This document shows positions 16,300 to 25,704 of a DNA stretch of 64,000 nucleotides, piece by piece. The DNA comes from Staphylococcus kloosii (GTDB taxonomy: Bacteria; Bacillota; Bacilli; Staphylococcales; Staphylococcaceae). The stretch is taken from the NCBI RefSeq assembly GCF_003019255.1, contig NZ_CP027846.1, positions 186,001 to 250,000 on the forward strand, in the 5' to 3' direction. Below the pieces are notes generated by a model. That model was not told the origin of the DNA. It did not search any database and saw only the letters and a list, made by a program, of their open reading frames with translations. Every line of letters begins with the position of its first letter. Positions within the stretch are counted from its first letter, which is position 1. The position numbers were made by a program, and so were the translations under genes.

Positions 16300-17001
16300 A
16301 TGAAAATTACATTAATAACAGGTGGTAACAAAGGGTTAGGTTTTGAAACAGCACGCGCCTTAAAGGAGCAAGGACATAAAGTATACATTGGTTCACGTAA
16401 TGCGCAACGTGGTCAACAAGCTGCACAACAACTTGGCGTAAATTATGTTGTATTAGATGTTACAGATGATGATTCCGTGAATAACGCCGTTGCTACAATT
16501 GAACAACAAGAAGGACGTTTGGATGTATTAATTAATAATGCTGGTATTTCCGGTGGTTTTACAAAGCCTCGCGATATTACGGCTACCGATATGGAACAAG
16601 TTTATAACACCAATGTATTTGGCTTAGTCCGCGTGACAAATCATTTCATACCCTTACTCGAAAATTCTGAACAACCTATTATCGTCAATGTGAGTAGCGG
16701 TTTAGGTTCATTTGGCATGGTGAATGACAATAGTAAGGCAGAATCAAAAGTAAACTCACTTGCTTATTGCTCATCTAAATCTGCAGTGACAATGTTAACT
16801 GTTCAATATGCGAAAGATTTAACACATATGCAAGTTAACGCTGCAGACCCAGGATCAACAAATACTGATTTAGTCGGAGATGCAAGTAACAATGCTAAGC
16901 CAGCAACTGAGGGTATCAAGCCTATAGTCAAACTAGCTACCATCGATAAAGATGGTCCAACCGGTACATTTATTGATGGCGATGGCCCAATGCCTTGGTA
17001 A
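16300..17001 (+). CDS. SDR oxidoreductase, carbonyl-reductase type
   Basis: A 233-residue classical SDR: TGGNKGLGFETARAL (7-21), LDVTDDDS, LINNAGISGG (about 80-89), NVSSGLGS with the catalytic Ser, and YCSSKSAVTML with catalytic Tyr and Lys. Length and motifs resemble plant-like carbonyl reductases and bacterial homologues that reduce aldehydes or ketones with NADPH. The first structural gene of the TetR-led cluster, followed 55 bp later by an amidohydrolase. Confidence 0.88.
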   Translation: MKITLITGGNKGLGFETARALKEQGHKVYIGSRNAQRGQQAAQQLGVNYVVLDVTDDDSVNNAVATIEQQEGRLDVLINNAGISGGFTKPRDITATDMEQVYNTNVFGLVRVTNHFIPLLENSEQPIIVNVSSGLGSFGMVNDNSKAESKVNSLAYCSSKSAVTMLTVQYAKDLTHMQVNAADPGSTNTDLVGDASNNAKPATEGIKPIVKLATIDKDGPTGTFIDGDGPMPW

Positions 17002-17056
17002 TAATATTTTGTAGAGCTTAACGATATTTTTTTAAAACTAATGGAGGCATTAAATT

Positions 17057-18061
17057 ATGAATAGTATTACTTTTGAAGAGCATTTTGTATTAAAAGAAGT
17101 TCAACAACAGATGGGTGATGCACTTAAACCATCACCAAATGGCGTACCATTAAATGCTATGTTGGAAGCTTTAGAAAAAGAGACTGGATTTTCAAATGAA
17201 GACGAAATAACTAACCATGACCAACGTATAAAATTTATGGATGAACAAGATGTACAAATGCAAGTTTTATCATATGGTAATGGCTCACCATCACTGCTAA
17301 AAGGAGAAAAAGCAATCGAGTTATGCCAATATACGAATGACCGTTTAAAACAATATATCGACGAGCATTCAGACCGCTTCCTCGGCTTTGCAACATTACC
17401 TATTAATGAGCCTGAAGCAGCAGCGACTGAATTAAAACGTTGTATTAACGAGCTTGGATTTAAAGGCGCACTTATTTTCGGTCGCCCAAATGGTAAATTT
17501 TTAGATAATCCAGAGTTCGATGTTATTTTTGAAACAGCAGAACAACTCGACGTACCTATTTATCTACACCCTGCTCCAATTAGTGATGAAGCTTATCAAG
17601 CTTATTATCAAAGTGATAATTATTCAGACGCCACTGCCGCAACTTTTGCTAGCTTTGGTTATGGTTGGCACATCGATGTTGGTATTCATGCAATGCGTTT
17701 AGTATTAAGTGGCCTCTTCGATCGACACCCTAATTTATCAATGATAATTGGGCATTGGGGTGAATTCACACCATTTTTCTATGAACGAATGGACGATATT
17801 ATACATGCACCACACCTAGATCATGACCCAAGTTATTATTTTAAAACTAATTTTTATATCACTCCTAGTGGCATGTTGACGAAACCGCAATTCGATATGG
17901 TGAAAAACGCAGTTGGTATAGATCATATCTTATACTCTGCAGACTATCCTTATGTAAAACCAGAAAACTTGGGGACATTTTTAGCTGAATTAGGATTAAC
18001 TTCTGAAGAACAGGATAAAGTTAATTATAAAAACGCACAAAAATTATTGAAGCTTAAGTAA
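17057..18061 (+). CDS. ACMSD-type amidohydrolase (resorcylate decarboxylase-like)
   Basis: A 334-residue TIM-barrel metal enzyme. It starts with EEHF (the HxH-like first strand in this subfamily), continues with IKFMDEQDVQMQVLSYG, IYLHPAPIS, a His in HIDVGIHAMRLVLSGLFDRH, MIIGHWGEFTPFFYERMDD and SADYPYV with the metal-binding Asp. This order is that of the ACMSD/gamma-resorcylate decarboxylase (LigW-like) family, which decarboxylates aromatic acids or hydrolyses lactones. It is the first of two such enzymes in this operon, which suggests breakdown of an aromatic compound. Confidence 0.82.
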   Translation: MNSITFEEHFVLKEVQQQMGDALKPSPNGVPLNAMLEALEKETGFSNEDEITNHDQRIKFMDEQDVQMQVLSYGNGSPSLLKGEKAIELCQYTNDRLKQYIDEHSDRFLGFATLPINEPEAAATELKRCINELGFKGALIFGRPNGKFLDNPEFDVIFETAEQLDVPIYLHPAPISDEAYQAYYQSDNYSDATAATFASFGYGWHIDVGIHAMRLVLSGLFDRHPNLSMIIGHWGEFTPFFYERMDDIIHAPHLDHDPSYYFKTNFYITPSGMLTKPQFDMVKNAVGIDHILYSADYPYVKPENLGTFLAELGLTSEEQDKVNYKNAQKLLKLK

Positions 18062-18082
18062 TATTAAAATGGAGGATTCAAT

Positions 18083-18916
18083 ATGAATACAATAGATTTA
18101 CCAGGCGCTAAACTACGCTATTATCAAGTCGGTCAAGGTCCTATCCTTATTCTTATACCAGGTGCAAATGGTACGGGGGATATCTTTTTACCACTTGCTG
18201 AACGTTTAAAAGAGCACTTTACAGTCGTTGCGATTGATAGAAGAGATTATGGTAATAGCGAATTAACGCAATCTTTACCTGAAGAAGCAAGTAATCCTAA
18301 TAGTGAATATCGTGTTAAAAGAGATGCGCATGATGTGGCAGCACTTGCACAACAATTAAGCGAAGAACCTGTTTATGTGTTGGGTTCAAGTTCAGGGGCA
18401 ATCGTCGCTATGCATGTGTTAAAAGAACACCCAGAAGTCGTTAAGGAAATTGCTTTCCATGAGCCACCTATTAATACCTTTTTACCTGACAGCGACTATT
18501 GGAAAGAAAAAAATGATGAAATTGTTAAAATAGCTTTAAACGAAGGTTTGCAACAAGCGATGCAAGTGTTTGGCAAGACGCTCAACATTGCACCTTTAGA
18601 TGCTAAGAGTATGTCACAACCTGTATCAGAAAACGACGAAGACCAAAAAGCTCAATATGAACGTATGATGTTTTGGGTCGAATACGAAATCAGACAATAT
18701 ACTCACTCAAATATTACAATAGCTGATTTAGCACACTATAAAGATAAGGTAGTGCTGTTCAATGGTACTGATTCAAAAGGCTCATTCCCTCAGGACGTAA
18801 ACTTTTATATCAATGAACAAACAGATATTAAACTTTTAGACATCCCTGGAGGCCATCTTGGCTACGTACAAAAACCAGATGGTTTTGCAGAAGTACTATT
18901 AAATACATGGAAGTAG
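18083..18916 (+). CDS. Alpha/beta-hydrolase
   Basis: A 277-residue protein with the full fold: the oxyanion segment LIPGANGTGDIF (24-35), DRRDYGNSE, the nucleophile elbow VLGSSSGAIV with Ser103, and a late GGHLGY supplying the catalytic His. Related enzymes hydrolyse esters or C-C bonds such as meta-cleavage products. It lies 21 bp after the amidohydrolase and 12 bp before the SnoaL-like gene, within one operon. The substrate cannot be told. Confidence 0.85.
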   Translation: MNTIDLPGAKLRYYQVGQGPILILIPGANGTGDIFLPLAERLKEHFTVVAIDRRDYGNSELTQSLPEEASNPNSEYRVKRDAHDVAALAQQLSEEPVYVLGSSSGAIVAMHVLKEHPEVVKEIAFHEPPINTFLPDSDYWKEKNDEIVKIALNEGLQQAMQVFGKTLNIAPLDAKSMSQPVSENDEDQKAQYERMMFWVEYEIRQYTHSNITIADLAHYKDKVVLFNGTDSKGSFPQDVNFYINEQTDIKLLDIPGGHLGYVQKPDGFAEVLLNTWK

Positions 18917-18928
18917 AGAGGTCGTATT

Positions 18929-19555
18929 ATGCTTTTTGAACGGAATAACGCTTATACAACCGACAGTTTATTGGCTAAAGCAGATATTCAAGAATTAATA
19001 ACTTTTGAGCGTTTTAGTCGAGATAATAGTTTATGGGATAGTATGCGAACGTGTTTTGCAGACGATGCTCATATTAATATTTCATGGTTTAGTGGCAGCG
19101 GAGAAGAATTTGTCGAGTCTTCTAAGGCTATGAATCGTTATGCCCCACATCAAATTTATAATTCACAGATTTGGATTAACAATGAGCGTGCAATTGCAAT
19201 TATGCAAGTAACGATTCAAACGAGACTTTCGATAAATGATGTGCAAATGCAACTTAACTCAGATGCTAAAATCATTTATTGTTTAACCAAGATAGAAAAT
19301 ACATGGTATATACATCATATGGAATGTGTATATGAAAAAGACAGTCTTACACCTGTATTTCCATCAAGCATGACGCTTGAACAACAAGATTTTAAGTCAT
19401 ATCGTTCTAGCTATGCTTGTCTATCCTATTGTCTCAACTACTTAGGATATGAGGTTAATCATGATTTACAAGGTATTGATAGACCAGATGCACTGAACAC
19501 ATTTTACCAACATTTAGATCATTGGTTAACCTATCGTTCAGATTCACTTAAATAG
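18929..19555 (+). CDS. SnoaL/NTF2-like protein
   Basis: A 208-residue protein whose first 140 residues look like a SnoaL-type cone: LLAKADIQELITFERFSRDN at the N-terminus, WDSMRTCFADDAHINISWF (TCFADDAxI is the family signature), and WYIHHMECVYE at the end of the sheet. Members act as dehydratases, isomerases or nonenzymatic binders, often beside amidohydrolases in aromatic or steroid breakdown. The 60-residue C-terminal extension has no known match. Same operon as its neighbours. Confidence 0.75.
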   Translation: MLFERNNAYTTDSLLAKADIQELITFERFSRDNSLWDSMRTCFADDAHINISWFSGSGEEFVESSKAMNRYAPHQIYNSQIWINNERAIAIMQVTIQTRLSINDVQMQLNSDAKIIYCLTKIENTWYIHHMECVYEKDSLTPVFPSSMTLEQQDFKSYRSSYACLSYCLNYLGYEVNHDLQGIDRPDALNTFYQHLDHWLTYRSDSLK

Positions 19556-19571
19556 AAAGAAGTTGGTTATT

Positions 19572-20507
19572 TTGAATAAAATAGATATGCACTCCCACTA
19601 TATTTCACCAGGTTTCGCACAATTTTTAGATGATTACTTTGATGGTCAAGGTGATGGTGTCCCTACACCACATTTTTCAATAGATAATTATTTATCGTTA
19701 ATGCAAGAAGCAGACATAGATTATGGGGTATTGTCGATTTCTAGCCCTCATTTAAGCGCGGCTCCAGACGAAGAAATGCTTAAATTAACTGAAGAAGTTA
19801 ATGACTATGGTGCTAATCTAACAAAAAGTTACAAAGATAAAATAGGCTTTTTCGCTTCACTTCCTCTGCCTTTAGTGGAAGAAAGTGTTAGAGCTATTGA
19901 TTATGCTCTAGATGTGCAAAATGCCCATGGTTTTACGTTACCAACTAACGCTCGAGGTATTTATTTAGGCGATCAACGCTTAGACGATATTTTAGCAAAA
20001 TTAAATGAGCGTCATGCCTTAGTAGCTATTCATCCAAATGAACCTAAACCTATTAACGACGACATTAAAGCAGAAATTTTAACGCCTTTAATGGAATTCT
20101 TTTTTGACACTACACGTACGATTATCTTTATGAATCAAAATAATGTCTTCAGTCGTTATCCAAATATTAAGTGGATTGTTCCTCATAGTGGTGCATTATT
20201 GCCTATCATTGTTCAACGAGTTGATATGGGTAATAAAATGTTTGATGTTGAAAATCAACCGGATGATTTAGAGCAAACGATGCAATCACTATATTTCGAT
20301 TTAGCTGGTAAAGTTCTACCACATCAACTACCTACACTGTTAACTATGGTAGACGAAAATAAAATTGTCTATGGTGCAGACGCACCTTATACAACAGATA
20401 ACGTTGTTAAGTTACTAAACGATGAATTAGAAAGCTCATCACTATTAACAGACGAACAGCGACAAAAATTATTTTATGATAATGCACAAAATCTCATATC
20501 AAATTAA
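19572..20507 (+). CDS. ACMSD-type amidohydrolase (methylsalicylate decarboxylase-like)
   Basis: About 312 residues from TTG 19572 (TTG 19563 is also in frame; AAAGAAG at 19556-19562 is better spaced for 19572). KIDMHSHYISPGF gives the HxH metal pair, then YGVLSISSP, ALVAIHPNEP, IKWIVPHSGALLPIIVQRVD and VYGADAPYT with the metal Asp. It is a different subfamily from the amidohydrolase at 17057, closer to 6-methylsalicylate decarboxylase-like proteins, so the two probably act on successive or related substrates. Confidence 0.8.
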   Translation: MNKIDMHSHYISPGFAQFLDDYFDGQGDGVPTPHFSIDNYLSLMQEADIDYGVLSISSPHLSAAPDEEMLKLTEEVNDYGANLTKSYKDKIGFFASLPLPLVEESVRAIDYALDVQNAHGFTLPTNARGIYLGDQRLDDILAKLNERHALVAIHPNEPKPINDDIKAEILTPLMEFFFDTTRTIIFMNQNNVFSRYPNIKWIVPHSGALLPIIVQRVDMGNKMFDVENQPDDLEQTMQSLYFDLAGKVLPHQLPTLLTMVDENKIVYGADAPYTTDNVVKLLNDELESSSLLTDEQRQKLFYDNAQNLISN

Positions 20508-20514
20508 AATTAGA

Positions 20515-20680
20515 GCGGCACAGAAACCTTATCTTTATAAGAAAGTTTTGTAGTCCCACCCCGGCAAGGATGACTAGAGTTGAAAGCAACTTGATACAAG
20601 CGCATATTCAACTCAGTTATCTACTGTCATTAAAAACGAGAGTCTGAAGACATTGCTGTCCCAGACTCTCATTTTTCGTT
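20515..20680. repeat. Staphylococcal intergenic repeat unit with terminator
   Basis: GC-richer stretch beginning GCGGCACAGAAACC, with GTAGTCCCACCCCGGCAAGG and an internal imperfect dyad GTTGAAAGCAACTTG...CATATTCAACTC. From memory this resembles intergenic repeat units scattered in staphylococcal genomes. It ends with a terminator (20638-20670: GAGAGTCTG / CAGACTCTC, T- and A-flanked on both strands) that serves the convergent genes on both sides. Confidence 0.55.
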
Positions 20681-20688
20681 AACAATAA

Positions 20689-21720
20689 TTATTTTGACTT
20701 GTAGCTATTATTTCTAATATCTCCACTTGCAACAATTACATCTTTATCACCAAATGCTTCGTTATTTATAAAGTTATGCAATAATTTTTTGACGCCCTGT
20801 TCTATTCGAGCTTGTGACTCTAAAGTCATACCTGAGTAATGAATTGTCATTGCATTAAGTGGCATCGTTCTCCATGGATGATCATCGGGTGCAGGTTGTG
20901 GATACCAAACGTCGCCTCCATATCCTTGAATATGCCCATCTTCTAGTAACTTAACGATATCATCTTTATTAACGATTTTACCACGCGCAGTATTTACTAC
21001 GTAACTTCCTTTTTTCATACGGCTTAATACATCATAATTAAATAAATCATCTGTTTCCGGCGTTAACGGTGATAATATAACTAAGACATCGCTAGTAGCT
21101 ACTAAATCATCAAAATCGGTATAAATTGAGTATGGTGTATCTTCTTGACTAGAACGTCTGTAATGTTTAACTTCAACATTAAAAGGTTGCAATCTTTGTG
21201 CTACTAATTCACCTATTTGACCATAGCCAAAAATACCTACTTGCTTTCCTTGTAATTCGTATGCGTTATTACCTACCGCTGATAAATTCCATTCACCATC
21301 TCTAGATTGTCTATGACCCTCTTCATAATTACGTAATAAAATCAAAATATCCATTACTGTATGCTCAGCTACACTAATTGTGTTACATCCTGTCACTTCG
21401 ACTACTGTAATGTCATTTGCACTTGCTGCTTCTAAATCTACATGGTCCGATCCAACACCAGCCGTTATAGCTAATTTTAATTTAGACGCTTTATTGATAC
21501 GTTTAGCATCCATGTATGCTGGTAAGAATGGTGCACTAATAACAACGTCCATATCCTCTATGTGTTGATCTATATCTTGATCATTATTTACTACAATAAA
21601 TTCGATATCTTCATCATATTTTTCCAAATAAGCTTTTAGATCTAGCGCATGACTGTCGTCTAATAATTGATTACTATTTGCTTCATTTGTAGCTTCTGGA
21701 AACAACGCTACAATTTTCAT
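20689..21720 (-). CDS. fdh: NAD-dependent formate dehydrogenase
   Basis: About 343 residues from ATG 21720 (a GTG lies nine bases upstream and is too close to the AAGG site). It is a D-2-hydroxyacid dehydrogenase of the formate branch: ITAGVGSDHVDLEAA, GCNTISVAEHTVMDILILLR, the nucleotide motif GIFGYGQIGELVAQRL, VVNTARGKIV with the carboxylate-binding Arg, and HYSGMTLESQARIEQG with the catalytic His. It oxidises formate to CO2 making NADH. It follows a formaldehyde-dehydrogenase-like gene by 42 bp, consistent with a two-step oxidation. A paralogue lies at 38118-39143. Confidence 0.9.
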   Translation of the reverse strand: MKIVALFPEATNEANSNQLLDDSHALDLKAYLEKYDEDIEFIVVNNDQDIDQHIEDMDVVISAPFLPAYMDAKRINKASKLKLAITAGVGSDHVDLEAASANDITVVEVTGCNTISVAEHTVMDILILLRNYEEGHRQSRDGEWNLSAVGNNAYELQGKQVGIFGYGQIGELVAQRLQPFNVEVKHYRRSSQEDTPYSIYTDFDDLVATSDVLVILSPLTPETDDLFNYDVLSRMKKGSYVVNTARGKIVNKDDIVKLLEDGHIQGYGGDVWYPQPAPDDHPWRTMPLNAMTIHYSGMTLESQARIEQGVKKLLHNFINNEAFGDKDVIVASGDIRNNSYKSK

Positions 21721-21762
21721 AATTTTCACGACCTTTTTAATTTTAATAATTAATTCAATCGA

Positions 21763-22911
21763 TTAAGGTTTTAATACAACTTTAATATTATTATCTTTTT
21801 TCTGATCAAAAATATCATAAGCTTCTGAAGCTTTATCTAAAGGCATGTTATGGGTAATAATATCTGTTGGATTAAAGACATTATCACGTATCATGTCATA
21901 TAACTTAGGCATTAAATGAATAACTGGTGCTTGACCTGTTTTCATTTCTACGTCACGGTTAAATATTAAATTCAACGGAAAATTATCTGCCGGAGAAGCG
22001 TATACTCCTGTTAATTGAATAGTGCCGAATTTTCTTACTGCTTCTGCCGCGGTATCGATAGGACTGATTGTCCCACGTTGCGCAGAGTCAGCACCCAATT
22101 GTTGTTCAGAAGCTTTGACTTGGCCATCCATGCCAACGCAATCAATGACTACATCCGCCCCTCCTTGTGTCTCTTCACGCAATAATTTTCCTATCTCCTG
22201 TTCTTTGCTAAAATTGTAAACTTCAACTTGATTGTATTGTTTTGCGTGTTCTAATCTATGGTCAACATTATCAACACCAATCACACGCTTAGCCCCTTTT
22301 AACTTGGCAAATTTTTGCGCCATTAATCCAATAGGGCCACATCCTAAAACAATAACAGTGTCTCCTTTTTTCACCCCAGAATGTTCTACACTCCAGTATG
22401 CAGTTGGAACTACATCAGATAAAAATAAAACTTGTTCGTCCTTCATGTCGCTATCCGGAACAACAAATGAAGAAAAATCTGCATAAGGGACTCTTAAATA
22501 TTCTGCTTGGCCACCCCAATGATTCCCATGCATGTTACCAAAACCAAATAAGCCCCCATTATCCATTTTCCAATTAATTGGATCTTGATTTGAATTATCA
22601 CATTGAGACTCCATCTCGTTCTGACAATAGTAACACTCGCCACAACCAATATTGAAAGGGATAACTACTCTATCACCTTTTTTTAATTTTTTAACATCTT
22701 TACCAACCTCTTCGACGATTCCCATTGGTTCGTGACCAATAACAAATCCTGGATCCATCATTAAGTCACCTTGATGATATAAATGTAAATCTGAGCCACA
22801 AATACCTGTTGCAGTTATTTTAATTATGGCATCTGTCGTTTCTTCTATTTTAGGATCCTCAACTTGTCTAACTTCCATTTGCTTTTGTCCTTGAAAAGTT
22901 ACAGCTTTCAT
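21763..22911 (-). CDS. Zinc-dependent dehydrogenase, glutathione-independent formaldehyde dehydrogenase type
   Basis: 382 residues from ATG 22911 (GAGGGGG site just upstream; the longer in-frame extension to 22944 lacks one). Catalytic zinc ligands are in GICGSDLHLYHQGD and GHEPMG, the structural zinc site is CGECYYCQNEMESQC, and the NAD site is VLGCGPIGLMAQKFAKL. The inserted loop and GVYASPADNFPLNLIF region are typical of the Pseudomonas-type formaldehyde dehydrogenase/dismutase subfamily. Product formate would pass to the formate dehydrogenase downstream. Another alcohol substrate remains possible. Confidence 0.82.
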   Translation of the reverse strand: MKAVTFQGQKQMEVRQVEDPKIEETTDAIIKITATGICGSDLHLYHQGDLMMDPGFVIGHEPMGIVEEVGKDVKKLKKGDRVVIPFNIGCGECYYCQNEMESQCDNSNQDPINWKMDNGGLFGFGNMHGNHWGGQAEYLRVPYADFSSFVVPDSDMKDEQVLFLSDVVPTAYWSVEHSGVKKGDTVIVLGCGPIGLMAQKFAKLKGAKRVIGVDNVDHRLEHAKQYNQVEVYNFSKEQEIGKLLREETQGGADVVIDCVGMDGQVKASEQQLGADSAQRGTISPIDTAAEAVRKFGTIQLTGVYASPADNFPLNLIFNRDVEMKTGQAPVIHLMPKLYDMIRDNVFNPTDIITHNMPLDKASEAYDIFDQKKDNNIKVVLKP

Positions 22912-23010
22912 AAAAATTTCCCCCTCGAATGAATGATTTAACACGGTACACTTCTACCGACATGATAGATTTAATGTGAGCTATTAAAATTATTTAAAAA
23001 GTTATCAATA

Positions 23011-24327
23011 TTATTCATTAGAACTTACATTAGGTTTTGATCCCTTGAGTGGCTTATTTGAAGTTGCTTTGAAATAAATACTAAATACAATAAAACCTAT
23101 TATATTTACTATCATCAAATAAAAAGCAGGGTTTAACTGTCCACTTTTTAAGTTACTCAATAGTGATAAAATGAAAGGAGTTAAACCGCCAAAAATAGCC
23201 GTTCCAATATTATAAATAATCGATAAAAATTTCATACGCACATTTGTATGAGTAATTGCGGGTAACGTAGAAGGCATAACGCCGTTAAATACAGATAACA
23301 TAATTGCAAAAATCATTATGCCAATGAAAACTATAAATATATGATTATTACCATTCATTAATAGAAATGCAGGAATTGAAAAACATACAAAGCTACCTAA
23401 TCCAACTAGGATAACGCTCTTGTTGTTAAATTTATCGCTTAATAAACCGAAGCTAAAAATAAATGGCAACATGAGTATTAAGGCTATTGCGTTAAGTACT
23501 GTAGAAAATTGTGGTGCTAAACCTACATTTGTTTTTAAAAATGAGGGCAAGTAAGTCAAAAACATATAATTATTAACATTTAAAAATATTACCGCAACAG
23601 TCATAATGATTGCTTCTTTTTTATAATTTTTGAAAGCTGTTAATAAATGATTTTGTGCTTCTTCTGTTCTATTCTTAAATGAAGGTGTTTCATCTAATCT
23701 ATAGCGTAAATAAACAACTATAATGCCAAAAGGTGCCGCCAATAAAAATGGCAACCGCCAACCCCAAGTATTAATTTGTTGCGCTGAAAGACTATACAAT
23801 AACGTTGCAACAATAATTGCAGCTAGTGCATTACCTATCATCGTACCCATTTCTAAAACACTTGTTAAACGACCTCTTTTATTGTCTGGACTACTTTCAA
23901 CAATGTATGTCATGGCACCACTATACTCACCGCCTGTTGAAAAAGATTGCAACATTCTAACGAGTAAGAGTAAGACAGGAGCGAGCACACCAATTTGTGA
24001 CGAGGTTGGTAAAATACCTAACGCCAAGGTTGAAGAGGCCATTATAGTGATTGTAGTCGTTAGAACTACCTTTCTACCATACCGATCACCGATATAACCA
24101 AAAAAGATGGCGCCTATCGGTCGTACTAAAAACGCAATTGCAAATGTTCCAAAAGTAAATAGTAATTGGTTTTTATCCGCAACATTACCAAAGAAATTTT
24201 TGCTAATATATACTGCAAGTTGTGCGTATAATGCAAAATCAAACCACTCTATTGCATTTCCCATCGATGTAACGATAACTTTTTTTCTCACGTCAGAGCT
24301 CTTAATTAAATTATGAGCCTGAGCCAT
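23011..24327 (-). CDS. MFS transporter of the metabolite:H+ symporter (MHS, ProP-like) family
   Basis: 438 residues from ATG 24327 (AGGAG seven bases upstream). Twelve membrane helices. GNAIEWFDFALYAQLAVYIS (about 25-44) and GYIGDRYGRKVVL (loop 2-3) are MHS hallmarks, as is RMLQSFSTGGEYSGAMTYIVE. Substrates of the family include proline, betaine, citrate and aromatic acids. It heads a probable three-gene operon with the formaldehyde and formate dehydrogenases, so its substrate may be a compound that yields formaldehyde; that is inference. Confidence 0.88.
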   Translation of the reverse strand: MAQAHNLIKSSDVRKKVIVTSMGNAIEWFDFALYAQLAVYISKNFFGNVADKNQLLFTFGTFAIAFLVRPIGAIFFGYIGDRYGRKVVLTTTITIMASSTLALGILPTSSQIGVLAPVLLLLVRMLQSFSTGGEYSGAMTYIVESSPDNKRGRLTSVLEMGTMIGNALAAIIVATLLYSLSAQQINTWGWRLPFLLAAPFGIIVVYLRYRLDETPSFKNRTEEAQNHLLTAFKNYKKEAIIMTVAVIFLNVNNYMFLTYLPSFLKTNVGLAPQFSTVLNAIALILMLPFIFSFGLLSDKFNNKSVILVGLGSFVCFSIPAFLLMNGNNHIFIVFIGIMIFAIMLSVFNGVMPSTLPAITHTNVRMKFLSIIYNIGTAIFGGLTPFILSLLSNLKSGQLNPAFYLMIVNIIGFIVFSIYFKATSNKPLKGSKPNVSSNE

Positions 24328-24528
24328 ATCCACACTCCTTTCTCAATATTTTAATAACTATTACTTAAAAATTACCGTGTTTATCATAGGTGTTAATTTG
24401 TTATAGCCATTTAATGATTAACAAAACTATGTGTTGCAAGATATTTATTTTGTTAATTTATGTTCCTTCAAACTTTTTTAACATTTACATGTGTTTTTTG
24501 TTATGTTCCGACAATAGAATATATCTTT

Positions 24529-24556
24529 TTGCAGCTTATAAATGCTAAAATATAAT
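24529..24556 (+). promoter_or_regulatory. Promoter of the HrtBA-like operon
   Basis: TTGCAG (24529-24534), a 16-bp spacer and TATAAT (24551-24556). The 5' leader would be about 80 nt. The rest of the 314-bp divergent gap 24328-24641 shows nothing else certain. Confidence 0.6.
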
Positions 24557-24641
24557 TCAAGTTCACTTCAAAATTACTAATTATTATGTAATAAACATAT
24601 ATTAGTTAAAATAAATTTTGATCATTACAAGGGGGGTTCTC

Positions 24642-25691
24642 ATGTTTCTAGCATGGAATGAAATAAAGCGAAATAAATTAAAGTTCAGCCTAATTATCGG
24701 CGTGCTAATCATGATTAGTTATTTGCTTTTTTTACTATCTGGATTAGCAAATGGGTTGATTAACATGAATAGAGAAGGTATAGATAAGTGGCATGCCGAC
24801 GCTATTATACTTAAGAAAGACGCCAATCAAACCGTCGAACAGTCTAATTTTAAGTTAGATAAAGCACCAAAAGACTATAAACAACAAGCTTCACTGAAAC
24901 AAAGTGGTGTAATTGTTTCCAATAGCAAGCACGAAGAAAATGCATTACTATTTGGTGTGACAAAGGATTCATTTTTAATGCCAAAATTGATAGCAGGACA
25001 TAATTTCAAGAAAGATAATCAGGTTGTAGCAGATGAAACATTAAAAGAGAAAGGCTTCCATCTTGGAGACAAACTGTCATTGTCACAATCTGACGAAAAG
25101 TTAAAAATTGTAGGTTTTAGTAGCAGTGCAAAATACAATGCCTCTCCAGTACTTTTCACAAATAATGCAACGATTGCTAAAGTAAATCCCATGTTGTCTA
25201 AAGACAAAACAAATGCAGTAGTAGTAAAAGATAAGCATTGGAATCAGCATTCATTAGATAATAAGTTAGAAGCCGTTGATATTAACAAATTTGTAGAAAA
25301 TTTACCCGGCTATAAAGCCCAAAATCTAACATTAAACTTTATGATTTCATTTTTATTTATTATTTCAGCAACAGTTATCGGTATCTTTTTATATGTTATG
25401 ACCTTACAAAAAATTAATCTTTTCGGCGTCTTAAAGGCACAAGGTTTTACAAATGGTTATTTAGCCAAAGTCGTGTTATCACAAACCTTTATATTATCTC
25501 TAATCGGTACAGTTATCGGCTTAGCATTAACGTTATTAACGAGTCTATTTTTACCAAGTGCGGTGCCGGTAGTATTTAATTATGCAACGTTACTTATTTT
25601 TGGAGTAGTTTTAATCATAATTTCAATGTTGGGCAGTCTATTTTCCGTCTTAACCATTAGAAAGATCGACCCATTACAAGCAATCGGCTAG
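24642..25691 (+). CDS. FtsX-type ABC transporter permease, HrtB-like
   Basis: 349 residues from ATG 24642 after the G-rich site GGGGGG. One N-terminal helix (LIIGVLIMISYLLFLLSGLA), a large extracytoplasmic domain (about 45-235), then three helices at the C-terminus with FLYVMTLQKINLFGVLKAQG, the FtsX motif, and IRKIDPLQAIG. Length and plan match HrtB, the permease of the heme-protective HrtBA pump, and related MacB-like four-helix permeases. No HssRS two-component pair is nearby, so the substrate may differ. Confidence 0.8.
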   Translation: MFLAWNEIKRNKLKFSLIIGVLIMISYLLFLLSGLANGLINMNREGIDKWHADAIILKKDANQTVEQSNFKLDKAPKDYKQQASLKQSGVIVSNSKHEENALLFGVTKDSFLMPKLIAGHNFKKDNQVVADETLKEKGFHLGDKLSLSQSDEKLKIVGFSSSAKYNASPVLFTNNATIAKVNPMLSKDKTNAVVVKDKHWNQHSLDNKLEAVDINKFVENLPGYKAQNLTLNFMISFLFIISATVIGIFLYVMTLQKINLFGVLKAQGFTNGYLAKVVLSQTFILSLIGTVIGLALTLLTSLFLPSAVPVVFNYATLLIFGVVLIIISMLGSLFSVLTIRKIDPLQAIG

Positions 25692-25704
25692 AGAGGTGAA
25701 GTAA

